Origin: Anderseniella sp963787895
Lineage (GTDB): Bacteria; Pseudomonadota; Alphaproteobacteria; Rhizobiales; Aestuariivirgaceae
Direction of reading: 5' to 3'
DNA length: 64,000 nucleotides
Assembly (NCBI GenBank): GCA_963787895.1
Contig: CAWBEX010000005.1
Span: forward strand, 54,667 to 118,666
Translations under genes and position numbers: made by a program
In this document: positions 1 to 7,847 of the stretch, piece after piece
Layout: each line of letters starts with the position of its first letter
Position numbering within the stretch: the first letter of the stretch is position 1
Notes under the pieces: generated by a model
What the model was told of the DNA's origin: nothing
Databases searched by the model: none
The model's input: only the letters and a program-made list of their open reading frames with translations

Positions 1-297
1 GCGTTCCGGCACCGCAATGCCGTTACCGTCGACCCCGTCAACTGTCGTTAGTGTCGGAAACGCTCCAAGCCTGGCCTTCTTTACGTCATTGTGAGTCAGA
101 ACCATTATGACACCCAGCATGTCGGCCGCGGCAGAAGTGTCAATCTTGCCGATCTTCGCATGGGCAAACGGCGAGCGTACAAACGCGGAATGTACCATGT
201 TCGGCAGCACGATGTCGTCGATGTAGCGTCCAGCGCCTTTCAAAAAGCGTTCGTCCTCGACACGGCGTACTGCCTGTCCAATCGCAAATTTCTGCAT
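1..297 (-). CDS. CoxL/xanthine dehydrogenase-family molybdopterin large subunit, N-terminus only (partial)
   Basis: The minus-strand frame starting with ATG at 297 stays open to the window edge and gives 99 residues. It opens with MQKFAIGQAVRRVEDERF followed by KGAGRYIDD, the usual N-terminus of the large, molybdenum-cofactor-binding subunit of aerobic carbon-monoxide dehydrogenase and aldehyde oxidase/xanthine dehydrogenase relatives. RSPFAHAKI is the expected next conserved block. Proteins of this family are about 750-800 residues and work with a FAD-binding medium and a 2Fe-2S small subunit; those would lie outside the window. The catalytic active-site loop and cofactor-binding domains are not included, so a true CO dehydrogenase cannot be told from the many paralogues. 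The 82 bases between this start and the cca stop hold no gene. Confidence 0.8.
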   Translation of the reverse strand, partial: MQKFAIGQAVRRVEDERFLKGAGRYIDDIVLPNMVHSAFVRSPFAHAKIGKIDTSAAADMLGVIMVLTHNDVKKARLGAFPTLTTVDGVDGNGIAVPER

Positions 298-379
298 TTG
301 TAAGTTGCCTGTGACCTTGATGCTGGTGCCCGCAATTACTGCACAAGCATCGCTGGAAACGCAAGCCGGATCCGGGGTG

Positions 380-1594
380 TCAGATGGACACCCGAGCCAG
401 CAATTCCTGTTTCGTTGCCACGAACCCGCCAGCCATCCACCAGTCTTCCAGCGCACGCAGGACTTCGCCAACCTTCGGGCCAGGTTCAAGCCCCTCATCC
501 AGAAGGTCCGCTCCGCTAACCGGCAATTGCGGTACAGGCCATTCATCAGCAAGCCGAAACAGCGACAGCCAGTCTTCATCCTCTGGTGCAGCGCCTGACC
601 GGGCCCATTCAAGCTGCACCACCTGCCGCCACGTACCAGCTCCAATCCGGTAGAGCACAACCTTGCGCTCATTGTCCCGCAAAGCAGGAACAGGAGGAAT
701 GCAATCACGAATGGCCGAAATGGCGCGCTCTTCTGCCTTGGACAAACTGAAGCTGGCCGCCGCTGCCGCACTATCGCCATCATAGCAGCCCGCCAGCCGC
801 AGCGCATATTCGGGCGAAAGCTCATGCACGCCATCAAGAACCACGATCCGGTTCAGCGTGGCCGCATCAAGATTGCAGTCAAACAGGGTCTCGCTGACAC
901 CTATCGAGTTCATCAGGCCAACCGCAACAGCGGCACCTTTGGCCAACAGCAGCTTGCGCATCTCCTGGCCGACGCGTTCGCGCGAAAGCTGCAGCAGCCC
1001 TGCACGCAAGCTTCGGCATGCCGCCAGTGCCGCATCGTCTGCGGGTCCATTGCCATACTGTGCGAGGAACCTGAAATAGCGCAGGATTCGCAGGTAATCT
1101 TCCGAAATGCGCTCTGCGGCATCGCCAACAAACCGGATACTGCGCGACAGCACATCGCCGTACCCGCCAAGCGGATCGTACACCGCTCCGGCCGCATCGC
1201 AGTAAAGCGCATTCAGCGTGAAATCGCGCCTTGCGGCATCCGCTGCCCAGTCATCCGTAAACGACACCTTTGCCCGGCGTCCATCGGTTTCAACGTCATG
1301 GCGCAAGGTCGTAACCTCAAACCCATGCCCGTCGCTGACAATTGTCACTGTCCCGTGCTCAATGCCGGTGGGCACCGCCTTCAACCCTGCGGCTTTGGCC
1401 GCCACCAGCGTGCGCTCGGGCGCCAGCGTGGTGGCAAGGTCGATATCACCAACACGTTCTCCCATCAGCGCATTGCGCACCGCGCCACCAACAATGCGGA
1501 CTTCACCACCTGCGTGTGCGATTGCCGCCAGCACCTGGTGCAGCCCGGGCGTGGCAAGCATCTCGTGGTGTTCCAGAGACGGCAGGGAAGTCAT
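380..1594 (-). CDS. cca: CCA tRNA nucleotidyltransferase / poly(A) polymerase family protein
   Basis: This class II nucleotidyltransferase probably adds or repairs the 3' CCA of tRNA. The 404-residue protein shows the family blocks in order: the GGAVRNALMG loop at about 36-45, the metal-binding DID pair (Asp50 and Asp52), the RRDFTLNALYCD motif at about 143-154 and the RILRYFRF block shortly after. Length fits alphaproteobacterial members. The start ATG overlaps the stop of the upstream NUDIX gene by four bases (ATGA), so the two are translationally coupled, and the same arrangement links NUDIX and DUF1285. Poly(A) polymerases share this fold; in alphaproteobacteria the gene in this neighbourhood is normally annotated as the CCA enzyme, which I follow. 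Confidence 0.9.
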   Translation of the reverse strand: MTSLPSLEHHEMLATPGLHQVLAAIAHAGGEVRIVGGAVRNALMGERVGDIDLATTLAPERTLVAAKAAGLKAVPTGIEHGTVTIVSDGHGFEVTTLRHDVETDGRRAKVSFTDDWAADAARRDFTLNALYCDAAGAVYDPLGGYGDVLSRSIRFVGDAAERISEDYLRILRYFRFLAQYGNGPADDAALAACRSLRAGLLQLSRERVGQEMRKLLLAKGAAVAVGLMNSIGVSETLFDCNLDAATLNRIVVLDGVHELSPEYALRLAGCYDGDSAAAAASFSLSKAEERAISAIRDCIPPVPALRDNERKVVLYRIGAGTWRQVVQLEWARSGAAPEDEDWLSLFRLADEWPVPQLPVSGADLLDEGLEPGPKVGEVLRALEDWWMAGGFVATKQELLARVSI

Positions 1595-2241
1595 GGCATC
1601 ACCCGGTCGTGAAAGTTGCGTAACATGCCAGCCGTTGCCCCCCAGACATAACGCTCACCATATGGCATGGCATAAAAATGACGCTTCTTACCCTGCCAGA
1701 CCCGGGAATGGCGCTGATGGTTGGCCGGATTCATAAAATGCGCCAGCGGAACATCGAATATCTCGGTGACTTCACCCGGTTCCGGCAACAGCGTGTAGCC
1801 CGGCTTCAACAATGCCACCACCGGCACCACGCGAAACCCTGTGCGGGTCTGGTATACATCAAGGAAGCCCTGTGGATCGACGAATTCAGGTGCCACGCCA
1901 GTTTCTTCATAGGTTTCCCGCAATGCACACTCCACCGGACCAGCATCGCCCCGGTCAATCTTGCCGCCGGGAAACGCAATCTGTCCGGGATGTGTCGGCA
2001 GTTCATCGGAGCGCTGCGTCAACAGCACATGCAACTCGCCCGCGCGCTCCAGCAGCGGCACCAGAACAGCAGCAGCGCGTGCCCTCGCCTCCACATTCGC
2101 TCCGGCACCGCCATTGAGGTCTTCATCTGAACGAAGCGCCGGCAAATTCATATCGCATGCCTCGGGCGGCACGACCGCGTGCAGCCTCAATCGCGCATGA
2201 GAATCAAACCAGCCCCTGTTGAAAATCGCAGTCCCGCTCAC
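1591..2241 (-). CDS. NUDIX hydrolase, CoA pyrophosphatase type
   Basis: The protein has 216 residues. A full Nudix box runs from Gly92 to about residue 116: GGKID, then the REtYEETG core. The QIAFPGGK lead-in just before the box is characteristic of the NudL/YeaB-like coenzyme A pyrophosphatases, which cleave CoA to 3',5'-ADP and phosphopantetheine. The stop overlaps the cca start by four bases and the start overlaps the DUF1285 stop by four bases, making a tight three-gene operon. CoA as substrate is known for the family and inferred here; other nucleoside diphosphate derivatives remain possible. Confidence 0.85.
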   Translation of the reverse strand: MSGTAIFNRGWFDSHARLRLHAVVPPEACDMNLPALRSDEDLNGGAGANVEARARAAAVLVPLLERAGELHVLLTQRSDELPTHPGQIAFPGGKIDRGDAGPVECALRETYEETGVAPEFVDPQGFLDVYQTRTGFRVVPVVALLKPGYTLLPEPGEVTEIFDVPLAHFMNPANHQRHSRVWQGKKRHFYAMPYGERYVWGATAGMLRNFHDRVMP

Positions 2242-2843
2242 ATTCCAACCTCATCAGCTGGCATCAGTGGCCAGAATTCACCCGACGACCACAAACCGAA
2301 CCAGTCTGCGCCATTATGTGTCTCAACTGTACCAAGTGCCACAAGATCAGGAAACACCGCCCGGCCGACGCGCGCCTCCAACCGCCCGCGCACCCGCACA
2401 TACGGCACCGCAATGCCGCCCGCAGCCGGGCTGGGCGCAAACCGCAAGGGATGTTCGGCATCTATGATGACCAACTCACCAAGATTTGTCATGACACCAA
2501 CTGTTTGGGCGTTGCCTTGCCCGCGCACTTCAAGACCGACAATGACAAAAGCAACATCCTCCACCTTGATGCTGCGCTTTTCCACCGGTGTTACAAGCAC
2601 GTGCGTGCCGTCAGGCTCACACCGCAATATGGATGCAAAAAGTGCCACCAGCGCTGGCCTGACAATCGGAGAAGCTTCATGGAACCAGCGGCCTTCTGCA
2701 TTGATCTCTATATCTATCGGTCCACCGTCAAAAGGGTTCCAGTCGTCCACGGGCGCAGCCGGTCGCACCGGCATGTCAAACGCCGCAATGGCACCCAGCC
2801 CGCGGATCGGCAGTTCATTGCTCATGCTGCTTCCTTCGCTCAC
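2238..2843 (-). CDS. DUF1285 domain-containing protein
   Basis: The 201-residue protein fits the alphaproteobacterial DUF1285 family in length and in its blocks: DWNPFDGGPIDIEI near residue 33, the GRWFHEASPI block, and the C-terminal WFGLWSSGEFWPL motif. No biochemical role is established for the family, and I assign none. It is the first gene of the DUF1285-NUDIX-cca operon and is divergent from the MoxR operon, with about 180 bases between them, a layout common in this class. There is no signal peptide or membrane segment, so it is probably cytoplasmic. An alternative internal ATG at codon 7 (MSNELP) is nearly as plausible a start. Confidence 0.85.
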   Translation of the reverse strand: MSEGSSMSNELPIRGLGAIAAFDMPVRPAAPVDDWNPFDGGPIDIEINAEGRWFHEASPIVRPALVALFASILRCEPDGTHVLVTPVEKRSIKVEDVAFVIVGLEVRGQGNAQTVGVMTNLGELVIIDAEHPLRFAPSPAAGGIAVPYVRVRGRLEARVGRAVFPDLVALGTVETHNGADWFGLWSSGEFWPLMPADEVGM

Positions 2844-3023
2844 CTGCCAGCAATCGTGCGCTCATGACAATAATGTGAACCCCCTGAAAGCACCGGCAAC
2901 CGGCACACTTCGTTACCACATGATAAGTTGCAGTTAAGTCATGTTGCCGCCAGTGTTTATACCGTATGATCAAGGCAGCAGCGAATCCGAAGGTCGCGAC
3001 ACTTGGAAAGGATCCATCCGGTC

Positions 3024-4025
3024 ATGAGTAACGTCACCAGCGCAGATGACAAAGTCCTCGAAGAACTGGAAGCCACAGCCGAGAGGCTGGGCAAAGCCCG
3101 TGAAGCAATCAACACCGTCATTTTCGGTCAGGAAGAAGTTATCAACCAGGCGTTGATCGCCATACTCGGTGGCGGCCACGCATTGCTGGTCGGCGCGCCC
3201 GGTCTGGCAAAGACCAAGCTCGCAGTCACTCTCGGCACAGTGCTGGGCCTGCAGGAAAAACGCATCCAGTTCACTCCTGACCTGATGCCTGCCGACATTC
3301 TGGGCTCTGAAGTGCTGGATGAGGGCGAGGGCGGCAAGCATGTATTCCGATTCATGAAGGGGCCTGTGTTCTGCCAGTTGCTCATGGCGGATGAAATCAA
3401 CCGGGCAAGCCCGCGCACCCAGTCTGCTCTGCTGCAGGCCATGCAAGAGCATCACATAACCGTTGGCGGCGAAAGTTATGACCTGCCGTCTCCGTTCCAT
3501 GTGCTGGCAACGCAGAACCCGATCGAACAGGAAGGCACCTACCCGCTGCCAGAAGCCCAACTCGACCGATTTCTGCTCGAGATCAACGTCGCATATCCGG
3601 ACCTTGATTCAGAGCGCCGTATGCTTTTTGCCACCACCGGCAACGAGGAAGACCGGGTTTCCAACGTGTTGTCGCGCGAAGAACTGATGCGCGCCCAGCG
3701 ACTGACGCGGACCATTCCGGTCGGCGAAAAAGTTGCCGATGCCATTCTCGAACTGGTCCGCTCGGCTCGCCCCGGCCCGGACAGCTCCGACTACACAAAT
3801 GCAAACATTTCTTGGGGTCCCGGTCCGCGCGCCAGTCAGTCACTGATGCTGGGAGTAAGAGCGCGTGCCTTGCTCGACGGCCGGCTGTCGCCTTCGCTGG
3901 ACGACGTGGCCGCGCTGGCAGCCCCGGTTCTGCGTCACCGCATGGCCATCACATTCTCAGCCCGAGCTGACGGCATCACCATGAACGACGTAATTACGCA
4001 TCTGTCCAAACCGGTCCTCGAGTAG
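3024..4025 (+). CDS. MoxR-family AAA+ ATPase
   Basis: MoxR-type AAA ATPases act as chaperone-like factors, usually with VWA-domain and DUF58 partners, in maturation or envelope-stress functions. The 333-residue protein carries Walker A GAPGLAKT, Walker B LLMADEINR and a sensor-like ATQNPIEQEGTYPLPEAQ region that is strongly typical of the family. I chose ATG 3024 because GAAAGGA lies about 11 bases upstream; an in-frame TTG at 3003 would add seven residues. It heads a plus-strand operon with DUF58, BatA-like, DUF4159 and a large membrane protein, the standard alphaproteobacterial arrangement. The specific client of this system is unknown. Confidence 0.92.
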   Translation: MSNVTSADDKVLEELEATAERLGKAREAINTVIFGQEEVINQALIAILGGGHALLVGAPGLAKTKLAVTLGTVLGLQEKRIQFTPDLMPADILGSEVLDEGEGGKHVFRFMKGPVFCQLLMADEINRASPRTQSALLQAMQEHHITVGGESYDLPSPFHVLATQNPIEQEGTYPLPEAQLDRFLLEINVAYPDLDSERRMLFATTGNEEDRVSNVLSREELMRAQRLTRTIPVGEKVADAILELVRSARPGPDSSDYTNANISWGPGPRASQSLMLGVRARALLDGRLSPSLDDVAALAAPVLRHRMAITFSARADGITMNDVITHLSKPVLE

Positions 4026-4033
4026 GCGGGCGA

Positions 4034-4963
4034 GTGCAAGGCATGGCCACAGGCACGTTTACACAAGCTACCTTGAGAGGCGCCGCCGACCGGCTGGCCG
4101 ATGCCTATCCGGCTTTGCTGATCCGTTCGCAACGTATCGCGAACGCGATCGTGCACGGCGCCCATGGCCGCAGGCGCACAGGACCGGGCGCGGATTTCTG
4201 GCAGTATCGCCATTACTCACCCGGCGACAGCATCTCGCGCATTGACTGGCGCAAATCTGCCCGCGCCGGCAAGACACTGATCCGCGAGACCGAATGGACA
4301 GCAACGAACACGCTTTACATCTGGGCCAGTCAGTCTGAAGGCATGCACTTCAAGTCCTATCTTGCCAGCGAGACCAAGGCGGAGCGAGCCGCAGTGCTGG
4401 CCCTGACAATTGCAACACTAGCCATCAGGGCCGGAGAACGTGTCGGCGTTTTGGGCTGGCCGCAGGCGCCGGGTCATACCCGCCTGGTTCTGCGCCGCAT
4501 GGCAGCATGGTATTCCGGCGAACAGGACATTGCCGCAGCCAGCAGTTCACTGCCGCCCAGCACAGACCTGCCGCGTCATTCAAGCTGCGTCTTGATCGGT
4601 GATTTTCTCGACCCGCTGCCCCGCCTGCGCGAGGCTATTGCCGACATTGCTGCCTCAGGTGTGACCGGACACATTGTTCAGATCACCGATCCGGCAGAAG
4701 AAACCCTGCCGTACAGCGGCCGCACTGAGTTCATCGAAATGTCCACAGGTGAGAAGTTGACCGCCGGAAGGGCCGAAACACTTCGCCAGGACTACATTGC
4801 CGCATTGGCGCGCCACCGCGACGGCCTTCGGCAGCTAGCAAGGCAGCTCGGCTGGACATTCATCGTGCACCACACTGACCAGTCACCACATCCGTTGCTG
4901 GTGGCGCTGCATGGCCGGCTGAGCGAACCCGCCGGCACGACAACCCAGTTCAGGACGGGGTAG
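4034..4963 (+). CDS. DUF58 domain-containing protein
   Basis: DUF58 proteins are partners of MoxR ATPases and carry a von Willebrand-like fold near the C-terminus. Diagnostic here is the GPGADFWQYRHYSPGD segment followed by SISRIDWRKSARA, the block that defines the domain, at about residues 50-80. The total length is 309 residues. The listed start is GTG 4034; ATG 4043 (MATGTFTQ) is an equally good start three codons later. It lies 8 bases after moxR and 9 bases before the BatA-like gene, so a shared transcript is nearly certain. No transmembrane segment is evident, which fits a cytoplasmic or peripheral protein working with the membrane proteins downstream. Confidence 0.9.
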   Translation: MQGMATGTFTQATLRGAADRLADAYPALLIRSQRIANAIVHGAHGRRRTGPGADFWQYRHYSPGDSISRIDWRKSARAGKTLIRETEWTATNTLYIWASQSEGMHFKSYLASETKAERAAVLALTIATLAIRAGERVGVLGWPQAPGHTRLVLRRMAAWYSGEQDIAAASSSLPPSTDLPRHSSCVLIGDFLDPLPRLREAIADIAASGVTGHIVQITDPAEETLPYSGRTEFIEMSTGEKLTAGRAETLRQDYIAALARHRDGLRQLARQLGWTFIVHHTDQSPHPLLVALHGRLSEPAGTTTQFRTG

Positions 4964-4972
4964 AACGCGGCC

Positions 4973-6883
4973 ATGTCAGGATTGTTTTCAGGTCTGGCCT
5001 TCACGACGCCACTGGCGCTTGGCGCTCTTCTGCTGTTGCCGCTGATCTGGTGGCTGCTGCGCTTCACCCCGCCACGGCCACAACAGATAAGGTTCCCGCC
5101 GTTCCGTCTGTTGCTTGACTTGATAAACCGCGATGAGCAGCCCCAGCATACCCCCTGGTGGGTGCTTTTGATGCGCATGGCGCTGGCTGCCGCTGTCATC
5201 CTTGCGGTTGCCGGGCCCCTGCTGAATGCTTCAGGTGTACGCGATCGCTCACCAGACCCGCTGCTCATTATTACCGATAATGGCTGGGCATCCGCACCAC
5301 GCTGGCGGGAGCGCCAGGACCTGATGCGTGGCATACTGGCTGAAGCCAGGCGCGCCGGAGCACCTGCTGCCGTCATAGGCACAACCGGCACAGCCAATGT
5401 ACGTGAACTGGCAATGACAGACGCCGCGATCACACTTGAGACAGCCGCTGCGCTGGCACCCGCTGCGCTGACGCCAAAGCGCGACGAACTGGCAGCAAAA
5501 CTCACTCAAGCCTTCGCAGACATTCCCTCGCTCCGGATCGTCTGGCTAAGTGACGGACTGGAATATGCCGGCGACCGCCAATTCCTGGATGCACTGGGTA
5601 AACTTGCCAATTCATCTGCACGTGTCGAAGTGCTGTTGCCGGAAGCAGGCAACATTCCGGTAGCACTCGAAAGGCCGCAGCTTGAAGCCTCCAGATTGTC
5701 GATTTCAGCGCGCCGTGCAGCGTCAACACCCGCATCGAGTTCACGCGTCATGGTTCGGGCTGTGAACGGCAGGCTGCTGGCTGAGGGCCAACTGGCATTT
5801 GCCGATGGTGAAACCGCCGCCGAAGCTGGCTTCGAGTTGCCTCTGGAGCTGCGCAATGAGGCTGCCCGTATCGAGGTGGAAGGCACAAGCTCGGCGTCTG
5901 GTGTGTTTCTCTTCGACGACCGCTGGCAGCGCAAGTCCGTTACCATGCTCTCCGGCGCATCCCAGGAGCTGGAGCAACCACTCCTGTCTCCCCTGTATTA
6001 TGTCAGTCGCGCCCTTCAGCCGAGCGCCGAAATCACCGACGTTGCATCTGTTGACGAAATTGCAAAGGCAGTGGAATTGGGCCCTTCCATCCTTGTGCTG
6101 GCAGACATCGGTGTGCTGGGCAGTGGCAACGTGGCAACGCTGGAAAACTGGCTGGAACGCGGCGGCGTAGTGGTTCGCTTCGCTGGTCCGCGCCTGTCTG
6201 GCGGACATGACGGACTTGTGCCGGTTGAACTGCGCAGCGGGGGCCGCTCGCTCGGATCTGCACTAAGCTGGGAAAAACCGCAGGGGCTTGCTGCGTTCGC
6301 GGTCAACACACCGTTCGCCGGATTGCAGGCTGACCCCACAGTGAAAGTAAACCGGCAGGTGCTTGCAGAACCTTCAGCAGCATTGCCAGGTCTTGTCTGG
6401 GCTAGCCTTGAAGACGGCACCCCGCTTGTTACCGCCCGGGCACAGGGCAAGGGCTTGATTGTGCTGTTTCATGTCACAGCCAACGCGGACTGGTCCAACC
6501 TGCCGTTGACTGGTCTGTTTGTGGAAATGCTGAAGCGCATTGCCGATATCGCACCTGCTGCAGGCAGCCTGGACACCAAGGGCGATGCAGCCAGCGCAGC
6601 CGCCAACGCATCCGCTGCCGGCAACACCCAGGGCGCCTTTACTCCGGTGCGCAGCCTCAACGGGTTTGGAGAACTGACCGAACCGGCGGCCAGCGCAGCC
6701 CCCGTCGAGACAGACGATTTTTTCAAGATGCAGCCGACACCACAGCACCCCGCCGGCATCTATAGCCGCGGAGGCGCCCGCCATGCACTAAACCTCGATG
6801 CCGCAGGAGATGGCCTGAAACTTCTGGCTGATCTGCCTTCCGGGTTCAGCACCGCCGGCTATGAACGCGCCAGACCCAACTGA
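4973..6883 (+). CDS. BatA-like membrane protein, N-terminal part of a DUF4159-type protein
   Basis: The 636-residue protein opens with two hydrophobic segments (about residues 9-27 and 63-83) around the FRLLLDLINR-like link typical of the BatA N-terminal domain. A VWA-like domain follows, where LLIITDNGWASAPRW looks like a degenerate metal-site motif. In many alphaproteobacteria this domain and DUF4159 form one protein of about 940 residues ending its first half in a third membrane segment. Here the frame ends at 6883, before that segment, and the next CDS begins 23 bases earlier in the +1 frame. Either the protein is genuinely split and coupled, or an indel has divided it. Role: envelope protein of the MoxR complex, client unknown. 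Confidence 0.82.
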   Translation: MSGLFSGLAFTTPLALGALLLLPLIWWLLRFTPPRPQQIRFPPFRLLLDLINRDEQPQHTPWWVLLMRMALAAAVILAVAGPLLNASGVRDRSPDPLLIITDNGWASAPRWRERQDLMRGILAEARRAGAPAAVIGTTGTANVRELAMTDAAITLETAAALAPAALTPKRDELAAKLTQAFADIPSLRIVWLSDGLEYAGDRQFLDALGKLANSSARVEVLLPEAGNIPVALERPQLEASRLSISARRAASTPASSSRVMVRAVNGRLLAEGQLAFADGETAAEAGFELPLELRNEAARIEVEGTSSASGVFLFDDRWQRKSVTMLSGASQELEQPLLSPLYYVSRALQPSAEITDVASVDEIAKAVELGPSILVLADIGVLGSGNVATLENWLERGGVVVRFAGPRLSGGHDGLVPVELRSGGRSLGSALSWEKPQGLAAFAVNTPFAGLQADPTVKVNRQVLAEPSAALPGLVWASLEDGTPLVTARAQGKGLIVLFHVTANADWSNLPLTGLFVEMLKRIADIAPAAGSLDTKGDAASAAANASAAGNTQGAFTPVRSLNGFGELTEPAASAAPVETDDFFKMQPTPQHPAGIYSRGGARHALNLDAAGDGLKLLADLPSGFSTAGYERARPN

Positions 6884-7847
6884 TCTGTCCGGCTGGCTGT
6901 TTTCCCTGGCGCTTGCCCTGTTCGCAGCAGACTGCCTGGCAATGCTTTACCTGACCGGAGGCATCAACCGCCTGCGCCGCATGACAAAGGCAACGGCTGC
7001 AATCGCGGTGGTAGCTGCAACGAGCACACTGCTTGTGCTTTCACCTGCCGGGCCCGCGAGGGCGCAAGACACAACAAGCAGCGAGGCAAGCGATGCCGAA
7101 ATCCAGTTTGCCATGCAGGCAAGCCTGCAAACCCGCATTGGCTATGTGCTAACCGGCGACAGCACGATTGACAGCGTTACCCGGCAAGGCATGGAGGGGC
7201 TGAGCCGCATTCTTCTGCAGCGCACCTCCATAGAACCCGCAGACCCGATTGGCATAGATATCAACAAGGACGTGATTGTGTTCTTTCCGGTTATCTACTG
7301 GCCGGTGACCGAACAGGTGCCACCGCCTGAAGATGCCTTGCTGGCCAAGTTGTCCGACTACATGAAAAACGGCGGCACGATTTTCTTCGATACCCGCGAG
7401 GACACCAACTCGGTATCTTCGCTTACCGGATCCACATCCCCGGCAACCCTTGCACTTCGTGCCATACTGGACAGGCTGGACGTACCGGCACTGGAACCGG
7501 TGCCCGAAGGCCATGTCCTTACGCGGGCATTCTATCTGCTGGACAGTTTTCCAGGGCGGTGGGCAGGAGGTCAGTTATGGGTCGAAGCCCGGACATCGGA
7601 TGAAGACGCAATCAAGGCCGCCGCAAGTGACGGCGTCAGTTCAATCATCATCGGTTCCAACGACTATGCAGCAGCCTGGGCTACGGATGAAGCAGGCAAT
7701 GCCCGGTTCCCGGTTACGCCGGGTGGCGAGGGGCAGCGCGAATTTGCCTGGCGCACGGGTATCAACGTGATGATGTATGCGCTGACCGGCAACTACAAGG
7801 CAGACCAGGTGCACGTGCCTGCGCTGCTGGAAAGGCTAGGGCAGTAA
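6861..7847 (+). CDS. DUF4159 domain-containing protein
   Basis: The 328-residue product begins with a membrane helix (SGWLFSLALALFAADCLAML) and a second hydrophobic segment. The DUF4159 domain follows, with the KNGGTIFFDTRED block at about 169-181 and RAFYLLDSFPGRW. The rest of the domain has a class I glutamine-amidotransferase-like fold without an obvious catalytic triad. It overlaps the BatA-like gene by 23 bases in the +1 frame and has no clear ribosome-binding site of its own (CAGCACCGCCGGCT precedes the ATG), so it is expressed only by coupling, by frameshifting, or as the displaced half of a broken gene. The stop shares one base with the next start (TAATG). Confidence 0.82.
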   Translation: MNAPDPTDLSGWLFSLALALFAADCLAMLYLTGGINRLRRMTKATAAIAVVAATSTLLVLSPAGPARAQDTTSSEASDAEIQFAMQASLQTRIGYVLTGDSTIDSVTRQGMEGLSRILLQRTSIEPADPIGIDINKDVIVFFPVIYWPVTEQVPPPEDALLAKLSDYMKNGGTIFFDTREDTNSVSSLTGSTSPATLALRAILDRLDVPALEPVPEGHVLTRAFYLLDSFPGRWAGGQLWVEARTSDEDAIKAAASDGVSSIIIGSNDYAAAWATDEAGNARFPVTPGGEGQREFAWRTGINVMMYALTGNYKADQVHVPALLERLGQ

